Position numbers and translations under genes: made by a program. From positions 1 through 64,000 of the forward strand of contig QGGY01000018.1 in the NCBI GenBank assembly GCA_003148945.1: a DNA stretch of 64,000 nt. The letters run 5' to 3'. The notes beneath the pieces are model-generated. The model was not told the origin of the DNA, searched no databases, and was given only the letters and a program-made list of their open reading frames with translations. This stretch comes from Murimonas intestini (GTDB taxonomy: Bacteria; Bacillota; Clostridia; Lachnospirales; Lachnospiraceae). Below, piece by piece: positions 44,020 to 53,539 of the stretch (the first letter of the stretch is position 1; every line of letters begins with the position of its first letter).

Positions 44020-45459
44020 ATGAAAAAACCAGAAAATAAGATCATGTTAATTACTTACCCGGACAGCATGGGTAATAATCTGAAAGATTTGGACAGGATA
44101 CTGGATAAATATTTTGAAGGTGCAGTTGACGGTGTACACATCCTCCCCTTCTTTCCATCCTCAGGGGACAGAGGCTTTGCTCCGAAAAATTACTACGAAG
44201 TAGATAAGGCTTTCGGGGACTGGAATGATATAGAGGGGTTGGGAGAAAAATATTATCTCATGTGCGACTACATGATTAACCACATTTCAGCCCAGAGTGA
44301 GTATTATAAGGATTTTCTGGAAAAGAAGGATGCTTCCGAGTATAAGGATCTCTTTATAAGATATAAAGATTTCTGGCCGGGCGGAGAACCCACACAGGGG
44401 CAGGTGGATATTATCTATAAAAGGAAGCCGAGAGCCCCATATGTGGATGCTGAATTTGCGGACGGCACAACGGAAAAGATATGGTGTACTTTTGACAAAG
44501 AGCAGATAGATATCAACTGCAAGTCGGCGGCAGGACAGGAATTTATCAGAAAGAATCTGGAAGGACTCTGCAGGCATGGGATCTCAGTGGTACGGCTGGA
44601 TGCATTTGCCTATGCCACAAAAAAAGCCGGCACTACCTGTTTTTTTGTGGAGCCTGACGTGTGGGAGTTCCTGGGAGACTGCCGCAGGATCGCGGATGAA
44701 TATGGGGTGACTATCCTGCCTGAGATCCATGAGCATTATACCATGCATAAGAAGATCGAAAATGGAGGGTACTGCACATACGACTTTGCTCTGCCTATGC
44801 TTCTCATTAATGCACTTTACTATGGCCAGGCAAAATACCTGAAGCACTGGCTGGAGATCTGCCCCCGAAACCAGTATACTACCCTTGATACCCACGACGG
44901 GATAGGAGTGGTAGATGTGAAGGATCTGCTCCCCGATGAAGAGATTGACAGGACTAAAGAGGACATTTTTAAATACGGGGCTAATGTTAAGAAGATCTAT
45001 AACACAGCCGCTTATAATAATCTGGACATCTATCAGGTAAACTGTACTTACTATTCAGCTCTGGGAGAAAATGATACGGATTATCTGATTGCCCGTGCAG
45101 TACAGTTTTTTGCTCCCGGTACGCCTCAGGTGTATTATGTGGGAATGCTGGCAGGAAAAAATGACATCAAGCTGCTGGAAGAAACGAAGGAAGGACGCAA
45201 TATTAACCGTCACTACTATTCGGAAGAAGAGATCGCACAGGAGGTCAGGCGGCCTGTAGTTGAAAAACTTTTAGAACTTATGAGGTTCAGGAATACACAT
45301 CCGGCATTTAACGGAGATTTTTCTGTATCAGGTGATGACACAGGGCTGGAGATACTCAGAAGCAACGAAGGCCAGTGGGCGAAGCTGAATGTGGACTTCG
45401 AAAAGAAAGAATATACTATCACATACACGGATGAGGGCGGGAAGGTCTGCAGATTATAA
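44020..45459 (+). CDS. gtfA: Sucrose phosphorylase (GH13_18)
   Basis: A 479-residue cytosolic enzyme that converts sucrose and phosphate to glucose-1-phosphate and fructose. It starts IMLITYPDSMGNNLKDLDRIL, has HILPFFPSSGDRGFAP, the nucleophile D194 in RLDAFAY, the acid/base E235 in LPEIHE and D293 in LDTHDGIG, all as in characterised sucrose phosphorylases; VNHISAQSEYYKDF-type sequence in the second conserved region supports this over related glucosylglycerate phosphorylases. Strong promoter and a LacI operator are upstream. AAAGGAG precedes ATG. A hairpin terminator follows. Confidence 0.93.
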   Translation: MKKPENKIMLITYPDSMGNNLKDLDRILDKYFEGAVDGVHILPFFPSSGDRGFAPKNYYEVDKAFGDWNDIEGLGEKYYLMCDYMINHISAQSEYYKDFLEKKDASEYKDLFIRYKDFWPGGEPTQGQVDIIYKRKPRAPYVDAEFADGTTEKIWCTFDKEQIDINCKSAAGQEFIRKNLEGLCRHGISVVRLDAFAYATKKAGTTCFFVEPDVWEFLGDCRRIADEYGVTILPEIHEHYTMHKKIENGGYCTYDFALPMLLINALYYGQAKYLKHWLEICPRNQYTTLDTHDGIGVVDVKDLLPDEEIDRTKEDIFKYGANVKKIYNTAAYNNLDIYQVNCTYYSALGENDTDYLIARAVQFFAPGTPQVYYVGMLAGKNDIKLLEETKEGRNINRHYYSEEEIAQEVRRPVVEKLLELMRFRNTHPAFNGDFSVSGDDTGLEILRSNEGQWAKLNVDFEKKEYTITYTDEGGKVCRL

Positions 45460-45479
45460 CAGAGAGCCATGAGTAAAAT

Positions 45480-45526
45480 AAAAGCCAGAAGCTTTGCCCT
45501 GTAAAGAGGGCGGCTTCTGGCTTTTT
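45480..45526. terminator. Terminator after sucrose phosphorylase
   Basis: AAAAGCCAGAAGC (45480-45492) pairs with GCTTCTGGC (45513-45521), then TTTTT; an inner GCCCT/AGGGC stem strengthens it. It can serve the convergent TM2 gene too. Confidence 0.85.
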
Positions 45527-45577
45527 GGGTTAAGATATAAACTGGTAAACACCAATATGTAAGGGAACGAGTCCTTT

Positions 45578-46030
45578 CTAAACATAATATGGGTTGGGTT
45601 TAAGCAGAAGAACTACAAGATCTACCATCCAGCCTATTCCAAACAGACCAATGGTGAAGAAGTAAATAAATCCCATACCTATTTTTCCTTCATAAAATTT
45701 GTGCCCGCAGATTGTAAAGAAACAGAGAAGAAGAGAAACCCACTTGTTTTTTGGTCTTCCATATACACGGTCAGAATCGACGGAAGCATAAGCGGCAGCT
45801 GAAGAAGAAGCCACATTATTATTATTGTTGTTGATAACAATATTTCTGTCATTATTATTTAGTTCTTCAACCTGTTTTCCGCATTTTGGACATATTATGC
45901 AGTCCATATCAATTAATCCACCGCAGAATTTACAATATTTTTTTTGGTTGAATGGGGTTCCGCAGTTGGGACAGCTTGGTGCTTTGTCCGATATTTCTTT
46001 TCCACACTCGGGACATTGGATTAACGCCAT
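45578..46030 (-). CDS. TM2 domain protein with zinc ribbons
   Basis: A 150-residue protein: two zinc-ribbon knuckle pairs at the N-terminus (CPECGKEI, CPNCG, CKFCG, CPKCG), an Asn-rich linker and a C-terminal TM2 domain with two membrane helices (KWVSLLLCFFTICGHKFYEGKIGMGFIYFFTIGLFGIGWMVD). TM2 proteins are widespread and mostly uncharacterised. ATG has GGAAGGAAAG upstream. It lies between the sucrose phosphorylase terminator and tRNA-Val as a stand-alone gene. Confidence 0.85.
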   Translation of the reverse strand: MALIQCPECGKEISDKAPSCPNCGTPFNQKKYCKFCGGLIDMDCIICPKCGKQVEELNNNDRNIVINNNNNNVASSSAAAYASVDSDRVYGRPKNKWVSLLLCFFTICGHKFYEGKIGMGFIYFFTIGLFGIGWMVDLVVLLLKPNPYYV

Positions 46031-46194
46031 AACTCTTTCCTTCCTTCTTATGTTTTTAACAAAGGTCTCTTGCCTGTTGTTTTAAATTCTCTTTCCGGTA
46101 TAAAACAGTTTGATTTACAGAAAAATTTAGCATCCGGAAACAATCCCGAATGCCTGATATTCAATTCCCTCCCAAAGATGGGAAAATTATGGAG

Positions 46195-46267
46195 TGGAGA
46201 CAAGGGGGCTCGAACCCCTGACCTCTCGCGTGTGAGGCGAACGCTCTCCCGGCTGAGCTATACCTCC
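46195..46267 (-). tRNA. tRNA-Val (anticodon CAC)
   Basis: On the minus strand: acceptor GGAGGTA/TGTCTCC with two G-T pairs, D-arm GCTC/GAGC, anticodon stem TTCGC/GCGAG with loop CTCACAC giving anticodon CAC (codon GTG), T-arm AGGGG-TTCGAGC-CCCCT, discriminator A. CCA is not encoded. A TATAAT lies at 46276-46281 on the minus strand, 9 bases before the tRNA. Confidence 0.96.
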
Positions 46268-46442
46268 ATGTGACTATTATAACACTAAATAGTAAAAATG
46301 GAAATATTTTTTTAAAATATAAAAAGGTCTTTTCTCAAATGCGAAAAAATGGTATTATATATCCATATATGGTTAGACAGAGTGGGTGCACTCAGCACCG
46401 GGAGCTTGTAAAAAGCAAGGAGAAAATCGAGGCTTAGATATT

Positions 46443-48500
46443 ATGAAGAGAAATAAAAAAAGTAAGATCCAATATGCCGGGAAACTGAAAGCATATCTGC
46501 AGTGGCCGATCGCAATCGTGATACTTGTGCTTATCATGAATGTTTCCGTCTATTACTTTAATGTGAAAGCCGGACTGACGGTGTCAGCCTTTTGTGTGAT
46601 ACTGGTCATACTGTTGTTTATGATCATGTTCTATTATAAGCCCAGGCTTATGGATGAGATGATTTCTTTTGCCACACAGTACGGACAGATACAGAAGACG
46701 CTGCTCTATGAGCTGGAGATACCGTATGCCCTTCTGGACTTTGACGGACGGATTATCTGGATGAATGAGAAATTCTGTGAGATCGTGGGCAAAGACCAGA
46801 AATACAGGAAGAATATCCTGAATCTGTTTACAGAACTGAACCAGAATGTACTCCCAAAGGATAAAGAGGAGAATTCTGTGGAGGTACACGGGGGAGAGCG
46901 GTATTATACTGCGAAGATGAAGAAGGTGTCCATTGACAGCCTTGCGGAGGCAGTTACTATAATGGATGTACCCCAGGACCGTAATTATATGATAGCGCTG
47001 TATCTGTTTGACAATACAGAGCTGAAGAATTACATCAAGGCGAATGAAGAGCAGAAGCTTGTAGCCGGACTAATCTATCTGGATAATTATGATGAGGCGC
47101 TGGAGAGCGTAGAGGAAGTGAGACGGTCGCTTCTAGTGGCGCTGATTGACAGAAAGATCAATAAGTATATTTCTAATATTGACGGTATTGTCAAAAAGAT
47201 TGAGAAGGACAAGTACTTTATTGTACTCAAACAGAAGTCTCTGGATATACTGACACAGAACAGGTTCTCCCTTCTGGAGGAAGTCAAGACAGTAAATATC
47301 GGCAATGAGATGAGTGTGACGCTGAGTATCGGGATCGGCATGAACGGTTGCGGCTATGTCCAGAATTATGATTTTTCCAGGATAGCCATAGAGCTGGCAC
47401 TGGGACGCGGCGGGGACCAGGCAGTTGTCAAGGACAATGATAAGATATCATATTACGGGGGCAAGTCCCAGCAGATGGAGAAGAGCACCCGTGTGAAAGC
47501 GCGCGTGAAGGCACATGCGCTGAGAGAGTTTATGGGGACTAAGGATGATGTGGTGGTCATGGGACATAAGATCACAGACATTGATTCATTCGGCGCTGCC
47601 ATCGGGATCTACCGTGCAGCCATGATGATGAACAAGAAAGCCCACATCGTCATACAGGAGATCAATGGCTCTATCAGGCCGTGGATAAATATGTTCCTCA
47701 ACAATAAGGATTATCCGGAGGATATGTTTGTAACCCATGAACAGGCAAGAGAGATCGTGGACAGCAACACTGTTGTCGTAGTGGTGGATACGAACAGGCC
47801 AAGTATGGCAGAGTGCGCTGAGATTCTGGACCAGACTAAGACGATCGTGGTCCTTGACCATCACAGGCAGAGCAGTGAAGTTATCAAAAATGCCGTACTG
47901 TCTTATATAGAGCCGTTTGCATCATCAGCCTGTGAGATGGTGGCTGAGATCCTTCAGTATTTTGCTGACGGGATAAAGCTGAAGAGCCAGGAGGCTGACT
48001 GTATCTATGCAGGTATTATTATTGATACAAATAATTTCGTGGCCAAGACAGGCGTGCGTACCTTTGAAGCGGCTGCTTTCCTTCGCAGATGCGGAGCGGA
48101 CGTGACAAGAGTTCGCAAGATGTTAAGAAATGACATGCCGTCCTACAAGGCCAGGGCAGAAGCAGTGCGCCATGCCGAGGTATTCCTGGACAGCTACGCT
48201 ATCAGCGCCTGCCCCAGCAAGGATCTGGAGAGCCCTACTGTAGTCGGGGCGCAGGCTGCCAACGAGCTTTTGAACATTATAGGTGTAAAAGCCTCCTTTG
48301 TGATTACAGAGTACAACAGGAGGATATATGTAAGCGCCAGGTCTATTGATGAAGTGAATGTACAGATCATCATGGAGCGCCTGGGGGGAGGCGGCCATAT
48401 GAATATAGCCGGCGCCCAGATGGATGGAATATCCGTGGAAGAGGCAAAAAAGAAATTAAAAGATATAATTATTAAAATGACAGAAGAAGGAGCGATTTAA
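46443..48500 (+). CDS. gdpP: GdpP-like cyclic-di-AMP phosphodiesterase (DHH family)
   Basis: A 685-residue membrane protein: two N-terminal membrane segments (about residues 20-60), a PAS-like domain, a degenerate GGDEF domain and a C-terminal DHH/DHHA1 phosphodiesterase with [26 protein letters not shown] and [12 protein letters not shown]. It degrades c-di-AMP, a regulator of potassium and wall homeostasis. ATG 46443 is preferred over an upstream GTG at 46386 because MKRNKKSK matches the usual start. It is the first gene of a gdpP-rplI-dnaB operon, a conserved Firmicutes order. Confidence 0.94.
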   Translation: MKRNKKSKIQYAGKLKAYLQWPIAIVILVLIMNVSVYYFNVKAGLTVSAFCVILVILLFMIMFYYKPRLMDEMISFATQYGQIQKTLLYELEIPYALLDFDGRIIWMNEKFCEIVGKDQKYRKNILNLFTELNQNVLPKDKEENSVEVHGGERYYTAKMKKVSIDSLAEAVTIMDVPQDRNYMIALYLFDNTELKNYIKANEEQKLVAGLIYLDNYDEALESVEEVRRSLLVALIDRKINKYISNIDGIVKKIEKDKYFIVLKQKSLDILTQNRFSLLEEVKTVNIGNEMSVTLSIGIGMNGCGYVQNYDFSRIAIELALGRGGDQAVVKDNDKISYYGGKSQQMEKSTRVKARVKAHALREFMGTKDDVVVMGHKITDIDSFGAAIGIYRAAMMMNKKAHIVIQEINGSIRPWINMFLNNKDYPEDMFVTHEQAREIVDSNTVVVVVDTNRPSMAECAEILDQTKTIVVLDHHRQSSEVIKNAVLSYIEPFASSACEMVAEILQYFADGIKLKSQEADCIYAGIIIDTNNFVAKTGVRTFEAAAFLRRCGADVTRVRKMLRNDMPSYKARAEAVRHAEVFLDSYAISACPSKDLESPTVVGAQAANELLNIIGVKASFVITEYNRRIYVSARSIDEVNVQIIMERLGGGGHMNIAGAQMDGISVEEAKKKLKDIIIKMTEEGAI

Positions 48501-48502
48501 CA

Positions 48503-48949
48503 ATGAAAGTAATTTTAATAGAAGATGTAAAGAGCCTTGGCAAGAAGGGCGATACAGTCAATGTCAGCGACGGCTACGCAAGGAATATGCTTTTTCCAAA
48601 GAAGCTGGGGATAGAGGCAACGCCGAAGAATATTAATGACCTGAAGCTTCAGAAAGCACATGAAGAGAAGGTTGCCCAGGAACAGCTGGAGGAGGCCAGG
48701 GCCTTTGCAAAAGAGCTGGAGTCAAAGGAAGTGACGGTTTCTGTGAAAATGGGAGAGGGCGGAAGAGTGTTTGGCTCCGTGTCAACAAAAGAGGTGGCCG
48801 AGGCTGCAAAGTCACAGCTGGGTTATGAGATTGACAAGAAAAAGATGCAGCTGTCCAGTCCGATCAAATCTGTGGGCACTACTCTTGTGCCGGTTAAGAT
48901 CCATCCAAAGGTGACGGCACAGCTGAAGGTAATTGTAAGAGAGGCATAG
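48503..48949 (+). CDS. rplI: 50S ribosomal protein L9
   Basis: The 148-residue L9 begins [30 protein letters not shown], the signature N-domain that binds 23S rRNA, followed by a long helix and a C-terminal domain ending in [16 protein letters not shown]. Length is typical. The ATG lies 2 bases after the gdpP stop with GAAGGAG in the gdpP end, so the genes are coupled; dnaB follows after 12 bases. Confidence 0.98.
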   Translation: MKVILIEDVKSLGKKGDTVNVSDGYARNMLFPKKLGIEATPKNINDLKLQKAHEEKVAQEQLEEARAFAKELESKEVTVSVKMGEGGRVFGSVSTKEVAEAAKSQLGYEIDKKKMQLSSPIKSVGTTLVPVKIHPKVTAQLKVIVREA

Positions 48950-48961
48950 GAGGAGTCACAG

Positions 48962-50293
48962 ATGGAGGAAGAACTCATAAAACGAGTATTGCCTCACAGT
49001 GTTGAAGCTGAACAGTCCGTAATCGGTTCTATGATCATGGACAGGGAAGCTATACTGACAGCTTCTGAAATTATTTCAGGGGAAGACTTCTACCAGCATC
49101 AGTACGGAATCGTCTTTCTGGCTATGAAGGAGCTCTACGATGAGGGAAAGCCGGTGGATCTGATAACACTTCAGGACCGGCTGAAGGAAAAGGATGTTCC
49201 GCCAGAGATCAGCAGCCTGGAATTTGTCAGGGATCTTCTTGCCAACGTACCCACATCAGCGAATGTGAAGTATTATGCGGAGATCGTAAAAGAAAAATCC
49301 ATGTTAAGGAAGCTTATCAAGGTTAATGAAGAGATTGCCAATACATGTTATCTGGGCAAGGAACGTGTAGAGGACATCATGGAGGATACAGAAAAAAAGA
49401 TATTTGACCTGGTACAGCGAAGGGGCGGCGGAGATTTCGTGCCAATCAAGCAGGTCGTGTTAAATGCCCTGGATAAGATAGAGGCCGCTTCAAAGACAAA
49501 GGGGAGCGTTACGGGCATCCCTACAGGTTTTATTGATCTGGACTACAAGACATCGGGATTCCAGCCGTCAGACCTGATCCTGATAGCTGCCCGCCCTTCC
49601 ATGGGAAAGACAGCTTTTGTTCTGAATGTGGCTCAGCATATGGCCTTTAAGGTGAACAAAACAGTTGCCGTATTCAGCCTGGAAATGTCAAAGGAACAGC
49701 TTGTAAACAGGCTTCTGTCCCTGGAGTCCAGGGTGGATTCCCAGTCCATCAGGACAGGAAACCTGACAGATGATGACTGGGGAAAGCTGATAGAAGGCGC
49801 CGGGATCATCGGAAAATCAAATCTGATCATAGATGACATGCCCGGTATTTCCATAGCGGATCTGCGTTCTAAATGCAGGAAATACAAGATGGAGATGGAT
49901 CTGGGGATCATTATCATTGACTACCTGCAGCTGATGACTGGAAGTAAGAAATCAGAATCCAGGCAGCAGGAGATATCAGAGATCTCCCGTTCCTTAAAAG
50001 AGATCGCCAGGGAGCTGAATGTGCCTGTGGTGGCTCTGTCCCAGTTAAGCCGTGCGGTTGAAAGCCGTCCTGACAAGCGGCCTATGCTGTCGGACCTGAG
50101 GGAATCTGGGGCTATTGAGCAGGATGCCGACGTAGTAATGTTCATATACAGGGATGACTATTATAATAAAGACACAGATAAGAAAAATATTGCTGAGATC
50201 ATCATTGCAAAGCAGAGGAATGGCCCGATTGGTACGGTAGAGCTGGTATGGCTGCCAAACTATACAAAGTTTGCAAATATGCAGCGTGAATAA
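48962..50293 (+). CDS. dnaB: Replicative DNA helicase DnaB
   Basis: The 443-residue hexameric helicase unwinds DNA at the replication fork. The N-terminal domain (LPHSVEAEQSVIGSMIMDREA) binds primase; the C-terminal RecA-like domain has Walker A ARPSMGKTAF, Walker B IIIDYLQLM and GAIEQDADVVMFIYRDDYY. No intein. GGAGGAG precedes ATG 48962. Gene order gdpP-rplI-dnaB is as in many Firmicutes, and a terminator follows. Confidence 0.98.
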   Translation: MEEELIKRVLPHSVEAEQSVIGSMIMDREAILTASEIISGEDFYQHQYGIVFLAMKELYDEGKPVDLITLQDRLKEKDVPPEISSLEFVRDLLANVPTSANVKYYAEIVKEKSMLRKLIKVNEEIANTCYLGKERVEDIMEDTEKKIFDLVQRRGGGDFVPIKQVVLNALDKIEAASKTKGSVTGIPTGFIDLDYKTSGFQPSDLILIAARPSMGKTAFVLNVAQHMAFKVNKTVAVFSLEMSKEQLVNRLLSLESRVDSQSIRTGNLTDDDWGKLIEGAGIIGKSNLIIDDMPGISIADLRSKCRKYKMEMDLGIIIIDYLQLMTGSKKSESRQQEISEISRSLKEIARELNVPVVALSQLSRAVESRPDKRPMLSDLRESGAIEQDADVVMFIYRDDYYNKDTDKKNIAEIIIAKQRNGPIGTVELVWLPNYTKFANMQRE

Positions 50294-50321
50294 ACAGATA
50301 ACGAATTAGAGCAGATAATGT

Positions 50322-50359
50322 AAAAAACAGTCCTGTTTTCAGAAAAAGGGCTGTTTTTT
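50322..50359 (+). terminator. Terminator of the gdpP-rplI-dnaB operon
   Basis: AAAAAACAG-CCT pairs with AGG-CTGTTTTTT around a GTTTTCAGAAAA loop, followed by G; T-run inside the 3' arm. Confidence 0.75.
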
Positions 50360-50436
50360 GTTGCTATTTGCGAAATATTAGAGTAGGCATGTTTTGGCAG
50401 ATGTGGTATGATATTAGGGATTAAGGAGGGGTAGAA

Positions 50437-51198
50437 ATGGATGAAGTCCGTTATATGATTTCAGATGCCTCCAGAATCGTTCAGGTAGAAGCTCATGTGC
50501 TCAGATACTGGGAAGAAGAACTGAACCTGAACGTAGGGAGGACTGAGCTTGGCCATCGTTACTACACCGAGAAGAATATCCATGAATTCATGAATATTAA
50601 AGAACTAAAGGAAAGAGGGCTGCAGCTGAAAGCTATAAAGGTGCTGCTGCCGGAATTGGATAAGAAAGAACATAAAAGCCTGGAGGATGCCTATGAGAGC
50701 TATGCAGTCCGGGGAGCGGACGAAGACGGCGGGAGAGCTGACGAACAGTACATTAATACGGAGTGTTGCATGCCGGAAAAAGAGGATGAGACAGTTCAGG
50801 AGGCAGAGACAGATCCAGGGGAAGAATCAAACGGACAGGACCCGGAACAGGAGGCCTGGGGCAGGGAAGAACCTGAGCCGGCACTGCAGAAGAGTGATGG
50901 GACATCGCTGGCGGAGCTGGATGCCCAGACGCAAAAACTGTGGCAGTTTGAACACATAGCTGTTAATGCCTTTAAACAGGCATTAAAGGAGAATAATAAG
51001 GCTTTAGAAGCAGACATAAGTGATGCTATCGTCCGTGAAATGGACATCCTTATGAAGCTGAGAGAAGAGAGGGAAGAGGAGCGGTACAGAAGGCTGGATG
51101 AGTCTATACGCGCCCATCAGAGCTTAAGCCCCCATAAAATGACTGCCGCCGCCAAAGAAAAAAGGACAGGCGGATTTAGGTGGTTTAAAAGACATTAA
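50437..51198 (+). CDS. MerR-type HTH domain protein with acidic tail
   Basis: A 253-residue protein. Residues 5-75 are a MerR-like winged helix (MISDASRIVQVEAHVLRYWEEELNLN and GHRYYTEKNIHEFMNIKELKERGLQLKAIKVLL). A 70-residue acidic Glu/Gln/Asp stretch and a helical C-terminus (KLWQFEHIAVNAFKQALKENN) follow. The C-terminus lacks effector-binding cysteines seen in metal-sensing MerR proteins. Similar proteins occur next to dnaB in Lachnospiraceae-type genomes, but the target is unknown. AAGGAGGGG precedes ATG; own terminator downstream. Confidence 0.8.
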   Translation: MDEVRYMISDASRIVQVEAHVLRYWEEELNLNVGRTELGHRYYTEKNIHEFMNIKELKERGLQLKAIKVLLPELDKKEHKSLEDAYESYAVRGADEDGGRADEQYINTECCMPEKEDETVQEAETDPGEESNGQDPEQEAWGREEPEPALQKSDGTSLAELDAQTQKLWQFEHIAVNAFKQALKENNKALEADISDAIVREMDILMKLREEREEERYRRLDESIRAHQSLSPHKMTAAAKEKRTGGFRWFKRH

Positions 51199-51200
51199 AG

Positions 51201-51250
51201 AAAATAGCGGCAAGCAGGGTGAAAATGATCAGCCTGCTTCCGCTATTTTT
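51201..51250. terminator. Bidirectional terminator between MerR-like gene and nitroreductase
   Basis: AAAATAGCGG-CAAGCAGG (51201-51218) pairs with CCTGCTT-CCGCTATTTT (51233-51249). Convergent genes flank it. Confidence 0.8.
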
Positions 51251-51262
51251 GCTGTACGTTCT

Positions 51263-51988
51263 TTACAGCCAGGATTTCAGGTATTCTTCCACAGAGCTGC
51301 TCATTTCTCTGGAAAAATCAGAATTATATTTGCGCTGGCAGAAGGCCCGGCACCAGTCCTCGTAGCTTTTCTGACCGAAACGCCCTTTAAAAGTATTGTA
51401 AAGCTCCTCACCGTGAAGAGAATGATATGTATTTTCGTGGACGATGGAGGAGAGGGGACAGCGTTCTGGTTTGGGCCTCTCCATCTGCTGTGCAGTAGGG
51501 TAGCCAAAGACTGCCATAGCTGCGGGGAAGACATAATCAGGCAGAGCCAAAAGTTCTCTGTGGACCCGGCACTGTTCCATGATATCACCAATATAGCAGG
51601 AGCCAATGCCAAGGCTCCAGGCTGCTGTCACAGCATTTTGTGCTGCTATCAGGGCATCATCAACAGCCAGAAGCAGGTCGCCGGGGGCAGGCTTTCTGGG
51701 GGAGGCGCCAGTCTCCAGGAAAGCATCATACCATTTCTGGAAATCAGCGCAGAAGATAAGTACAAGCGGCGCCTTTGCGATAAAGGGCTGATTGTCACAG
51801 GTGACGGCCAGCCTGTCCTTAAGCTCCTGGTCTGTAATATCCAGGATAGTGTAGAGCTGCTGATTGCCTGCTGTGGGGGCCTGTGCAGCAGCGTGCAGGA
51901 TGAGGAGCTTGTCCTCTGCCGGGATCGGCCTGTCTTCAAATGAACGCACAGATTTGCGGCTGAAGAGGGATTGAATTACTTCATTCAT
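51263..51988 (-). CDS. Nitroreductase family protein
   Basis: The 241-residue protein is a flavin-dependent nitroreductase of the NfsA/FRP type: SRKSVRSFEDRPIP at the N-terminus binds FMN phosphate, AAAQAPTAGNQQLYTILDI is the next conserved block, and GIGSCYIGDIMEQC corresponds to the second FMN region. It would reduce nitro compounds or quinones with NAD(P)H in the cytosol. The role in this organism is unknown. It follows the ferredoxin gene on the same strand by 117 bases. ATG with AAAAGGAG. Confidence 0.88.
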   Translation of the reverse strand: MNEVIQSLFSRKSVRSFEDRPIPAEDKLLILHAAAQAPTAGNQQLYTILDITDQELKDRLAVTCDNQPFIAKAPLVLIFCADFQKWYDAFLETGASPRKPAPGDLLLAVDDALIAAQNAVTAAWSLGIGSCYIGDIMEQCRVHRELLALPDYVFPAAMAVFGYPTAQQMERPKPERCPLSSIVHENTYHSLHGEELYNTFKGRFGQKSYEDWCRAFCQRKYNSDFSREMSSSVEEYLKSWL

Positions 51989-52105
51989 GGTTTATCTCCT
52001 TTTGGATGTTAAAGAAAAAATGTGCTCTTCATGTACTATGGAACAAAAAAAGATCCTGCCTCCGGATTCCGGGGAACCCTGCGGCAAGACCTTTATCAGT
52101 CCTTA

Positions 52106-52279
52106 TTATTCGCCTGCTACAATAGCACCGTTTGGACATTCAGCTTCGCATGATCCACAGTCAAGGCAAGCATCTGCATCGATAACATATTTGTCATCTC
52201 CTGCGCTGATTGCTTCTGCCGGACATACAGCTTCGCATGATCCACATGATACACATTCGTCTGTAATTACATATGCCAT
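52106..52279 (-). CDS. 2[4Fe-4S] ferredoxin
   Basis: A 57-residue clostridial-type ferredoxin beginning MAYVITDECVSCGSC. Two complete cluster motifs are visible, CVSCGSCEAVCP and CLDCGSCEAECP, which together hold two [4Fe-4S] clusters. It carries electrons in the cytosol. AAGGAGG lies 7 bases before ATG 52279. A plausible promoter (TTGTAT and TAAAAT on the minus strand, 52337-52365) means it can be transcribed separately from pflA, 146 bases upstream, but it could also supply electrons for the PFL activase. Confidence 0.95.
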   Translation of the reverse strand: MAYVITDECVSCGSCEAVCPAEAISAGDDKYVIDADACLDCGSCEAECPNGAIVAGE

Positions 52280-52425
52280 AATTCTTATCCTCCTTATAAA
52301 ATACAGTTTCAGACATCTTGTCTGTCTTCAATTCATTTTAATACATCTATATCAATTATACAAGTGAAATATTTGTTAAAAAGCTGTAATATTTCGGTTG
52401 CTTTTCTAAATATTTTCATGGAAAT

Positions 52426-53196
52426 TTATGGAGTCCCAACAGGTTTGCTGATATCTCTGCGCCGTCTGCGGATTCCCTCCATGATAAGTTTTCTCGCTTC
52501 AAGTGCGGCTTCTTTTGTACAGTCAGGAAGATCTCCCAGAGGATAATCCATGCCGAGTTTTTCATACTTGGCCTTACCCATAGTATGATATGGAAGGACA
52601 TCCAGCGCCTTTACATTTTTAAGGCCGCCGATAAAGTATCCCAGTTTGTCCAGATATTTTGGATCATCTGTGATGCCGGGAACTATGACATGGCGGATCC
52701 ATACGGGGATCCCCCTCTTTTCCAGATATTCTGCAAATGCCAGAATACGGCTGTTGTCCTGACTTGTCAGCTCTTTATGTTTTTCGGGATCGATGTGCTT
52801 AATATCAAGCATCACCAGATCAGTCACCTGCATCAGTTCATCCATTTTTTTCAGGCAGGCCTCACTCCCGGGAATGAAGGTAATGCCTGAAGTGTCGATG
52901 CACGTGTGGATATCCAGTTTCTTTGCCTTTTTGAACAGATCCAGCACAAAATCTATCTGGAGAAGAGGTTCACCGCCTGTAACGGTAAGACCGCCTTTCT
53001 GATAAAAGGCCTTATTTTTCATATAGTGCCCAAGGATCTCTTCCGAATCCGTTAAGGTTCCGGTACGAGGCTCCCAGGTGTCAGGATTGTGGCAGTAGAG
53101 ACACCGCATTGGGCATCCCTGCATAAACACCACATACCTGACGCCAGGTCCGTCTACGGTTCCGAAGCTTTCCTGGGAGTGTACATAGCCTTCCAT
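52426..53196 (-). CDS. pflA: Pyruvate formate-lyase activating enzyme
   Basis: The 256-residue radical SAM enzyme installs the glycyl radical in PFL. The cluster motif is CPMRCLYCHNPDTW (CxxxCxxC), followed by LTVTGGEPLLQIDF and the SAM-binding region. TVDGPGVRYVVF is the usual N-terminal motif. Its ATG follows the stop of the glycyl-radical-domain gene after one base (TAATATG), and no clear ribosome site is present, so it should be translated by coupling to that small gene. This ties activase production to the radical subunit. Confidence 0.96.
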   Translation of the reverse strand: MEGYVHSQESFGTVDGPGVRYVVFMQGCPMRCLYCHNPDTWEPRTGTLTDSEEILGHYMKNKAFYQKGGLTVTGGEPLLQIDFVLDLFKKAKKLDIHTCIDTSGITFIPGSEACLKKMDELMQVTDLVMLDIKHIDPEKHKELTSQDNSRILAFAEYLEKRGIPVWIRHVIVPGITDDPKYLDKLGYFIGGLKNVKALDVLPYHTMGKAKYEKLGMDYPLGDLPDCTKEAALEARKLIMEGIRRRRRDISKPVGTP

Positions 53197-53197
53197 A

Positions 53198-53440
53198 TTA
53201 CATTGCGCCGTGGAAAGTCCTTGAAATAACCTCGTCCTGCTGCTCTTTTGTTAATTTATTAAAGTTTACCGCGTATCCGGAAACACGGATTGTCAGCTGA
53301 GGATATTTCTCAGGATGTGCCTGAGCGTCTAAAAGAGTCTCTTTTGTAAATACATTTACGTTTAAGTGGTGACCGCCTTTTTCTACATAGCCGTCTAATA
53401 ATGACACCAGGTTATCGATCTGTGCGTTGTTTGCTTCCAT
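53198..53440 (-). CDS. Stand-alone glycyl-radical domain of pyruvate formate-lyase (small PFL subunit)
   Basis: An 80-residue protein equal to the C-terminal glycyl-radical domain of [23 protein letters not shown], then [19 protein letters not shown] and [13 protein letters not shown]. The radical glycine is G55 in RVSGYAV. It resembles GrcA/YfiD but is shorter and lacks that protein's extra N-terminus. The large PFL gene 99 bases upstream stops before this domain, so this appears to be an obligatory second subunit. ATG 53440 has a perfect AAGGAGG 8 bases upstream; a TTG at 53446 is not needed. pflA is coupled to its stop. Confidence 0.9.
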   Translation of the reverse strand: MEANNAQIDNLVSLLDGYVEKGGHHLNVNVFTKETLLDAQAHPEKYPQLTIRVSGYAVNFNKLTKEQQDEVISRTFHGAM

Positions 53441-53539
53441 GTTCAAATCCTCCTTATTATACTTTACAGTTTTATCTTATCAATTTACGGGCCGGCTGTC
53501 TATAGCAGTTTATGACAATTTCCCGGATGGAATGTCCTG

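Noticed and set aside
53198-53440. Pseudogene fragment of PFL
   Set aside because: It has its own AAGGAGG, an intact radical motif and is translationally coupled to pflA, so it is a real gene.
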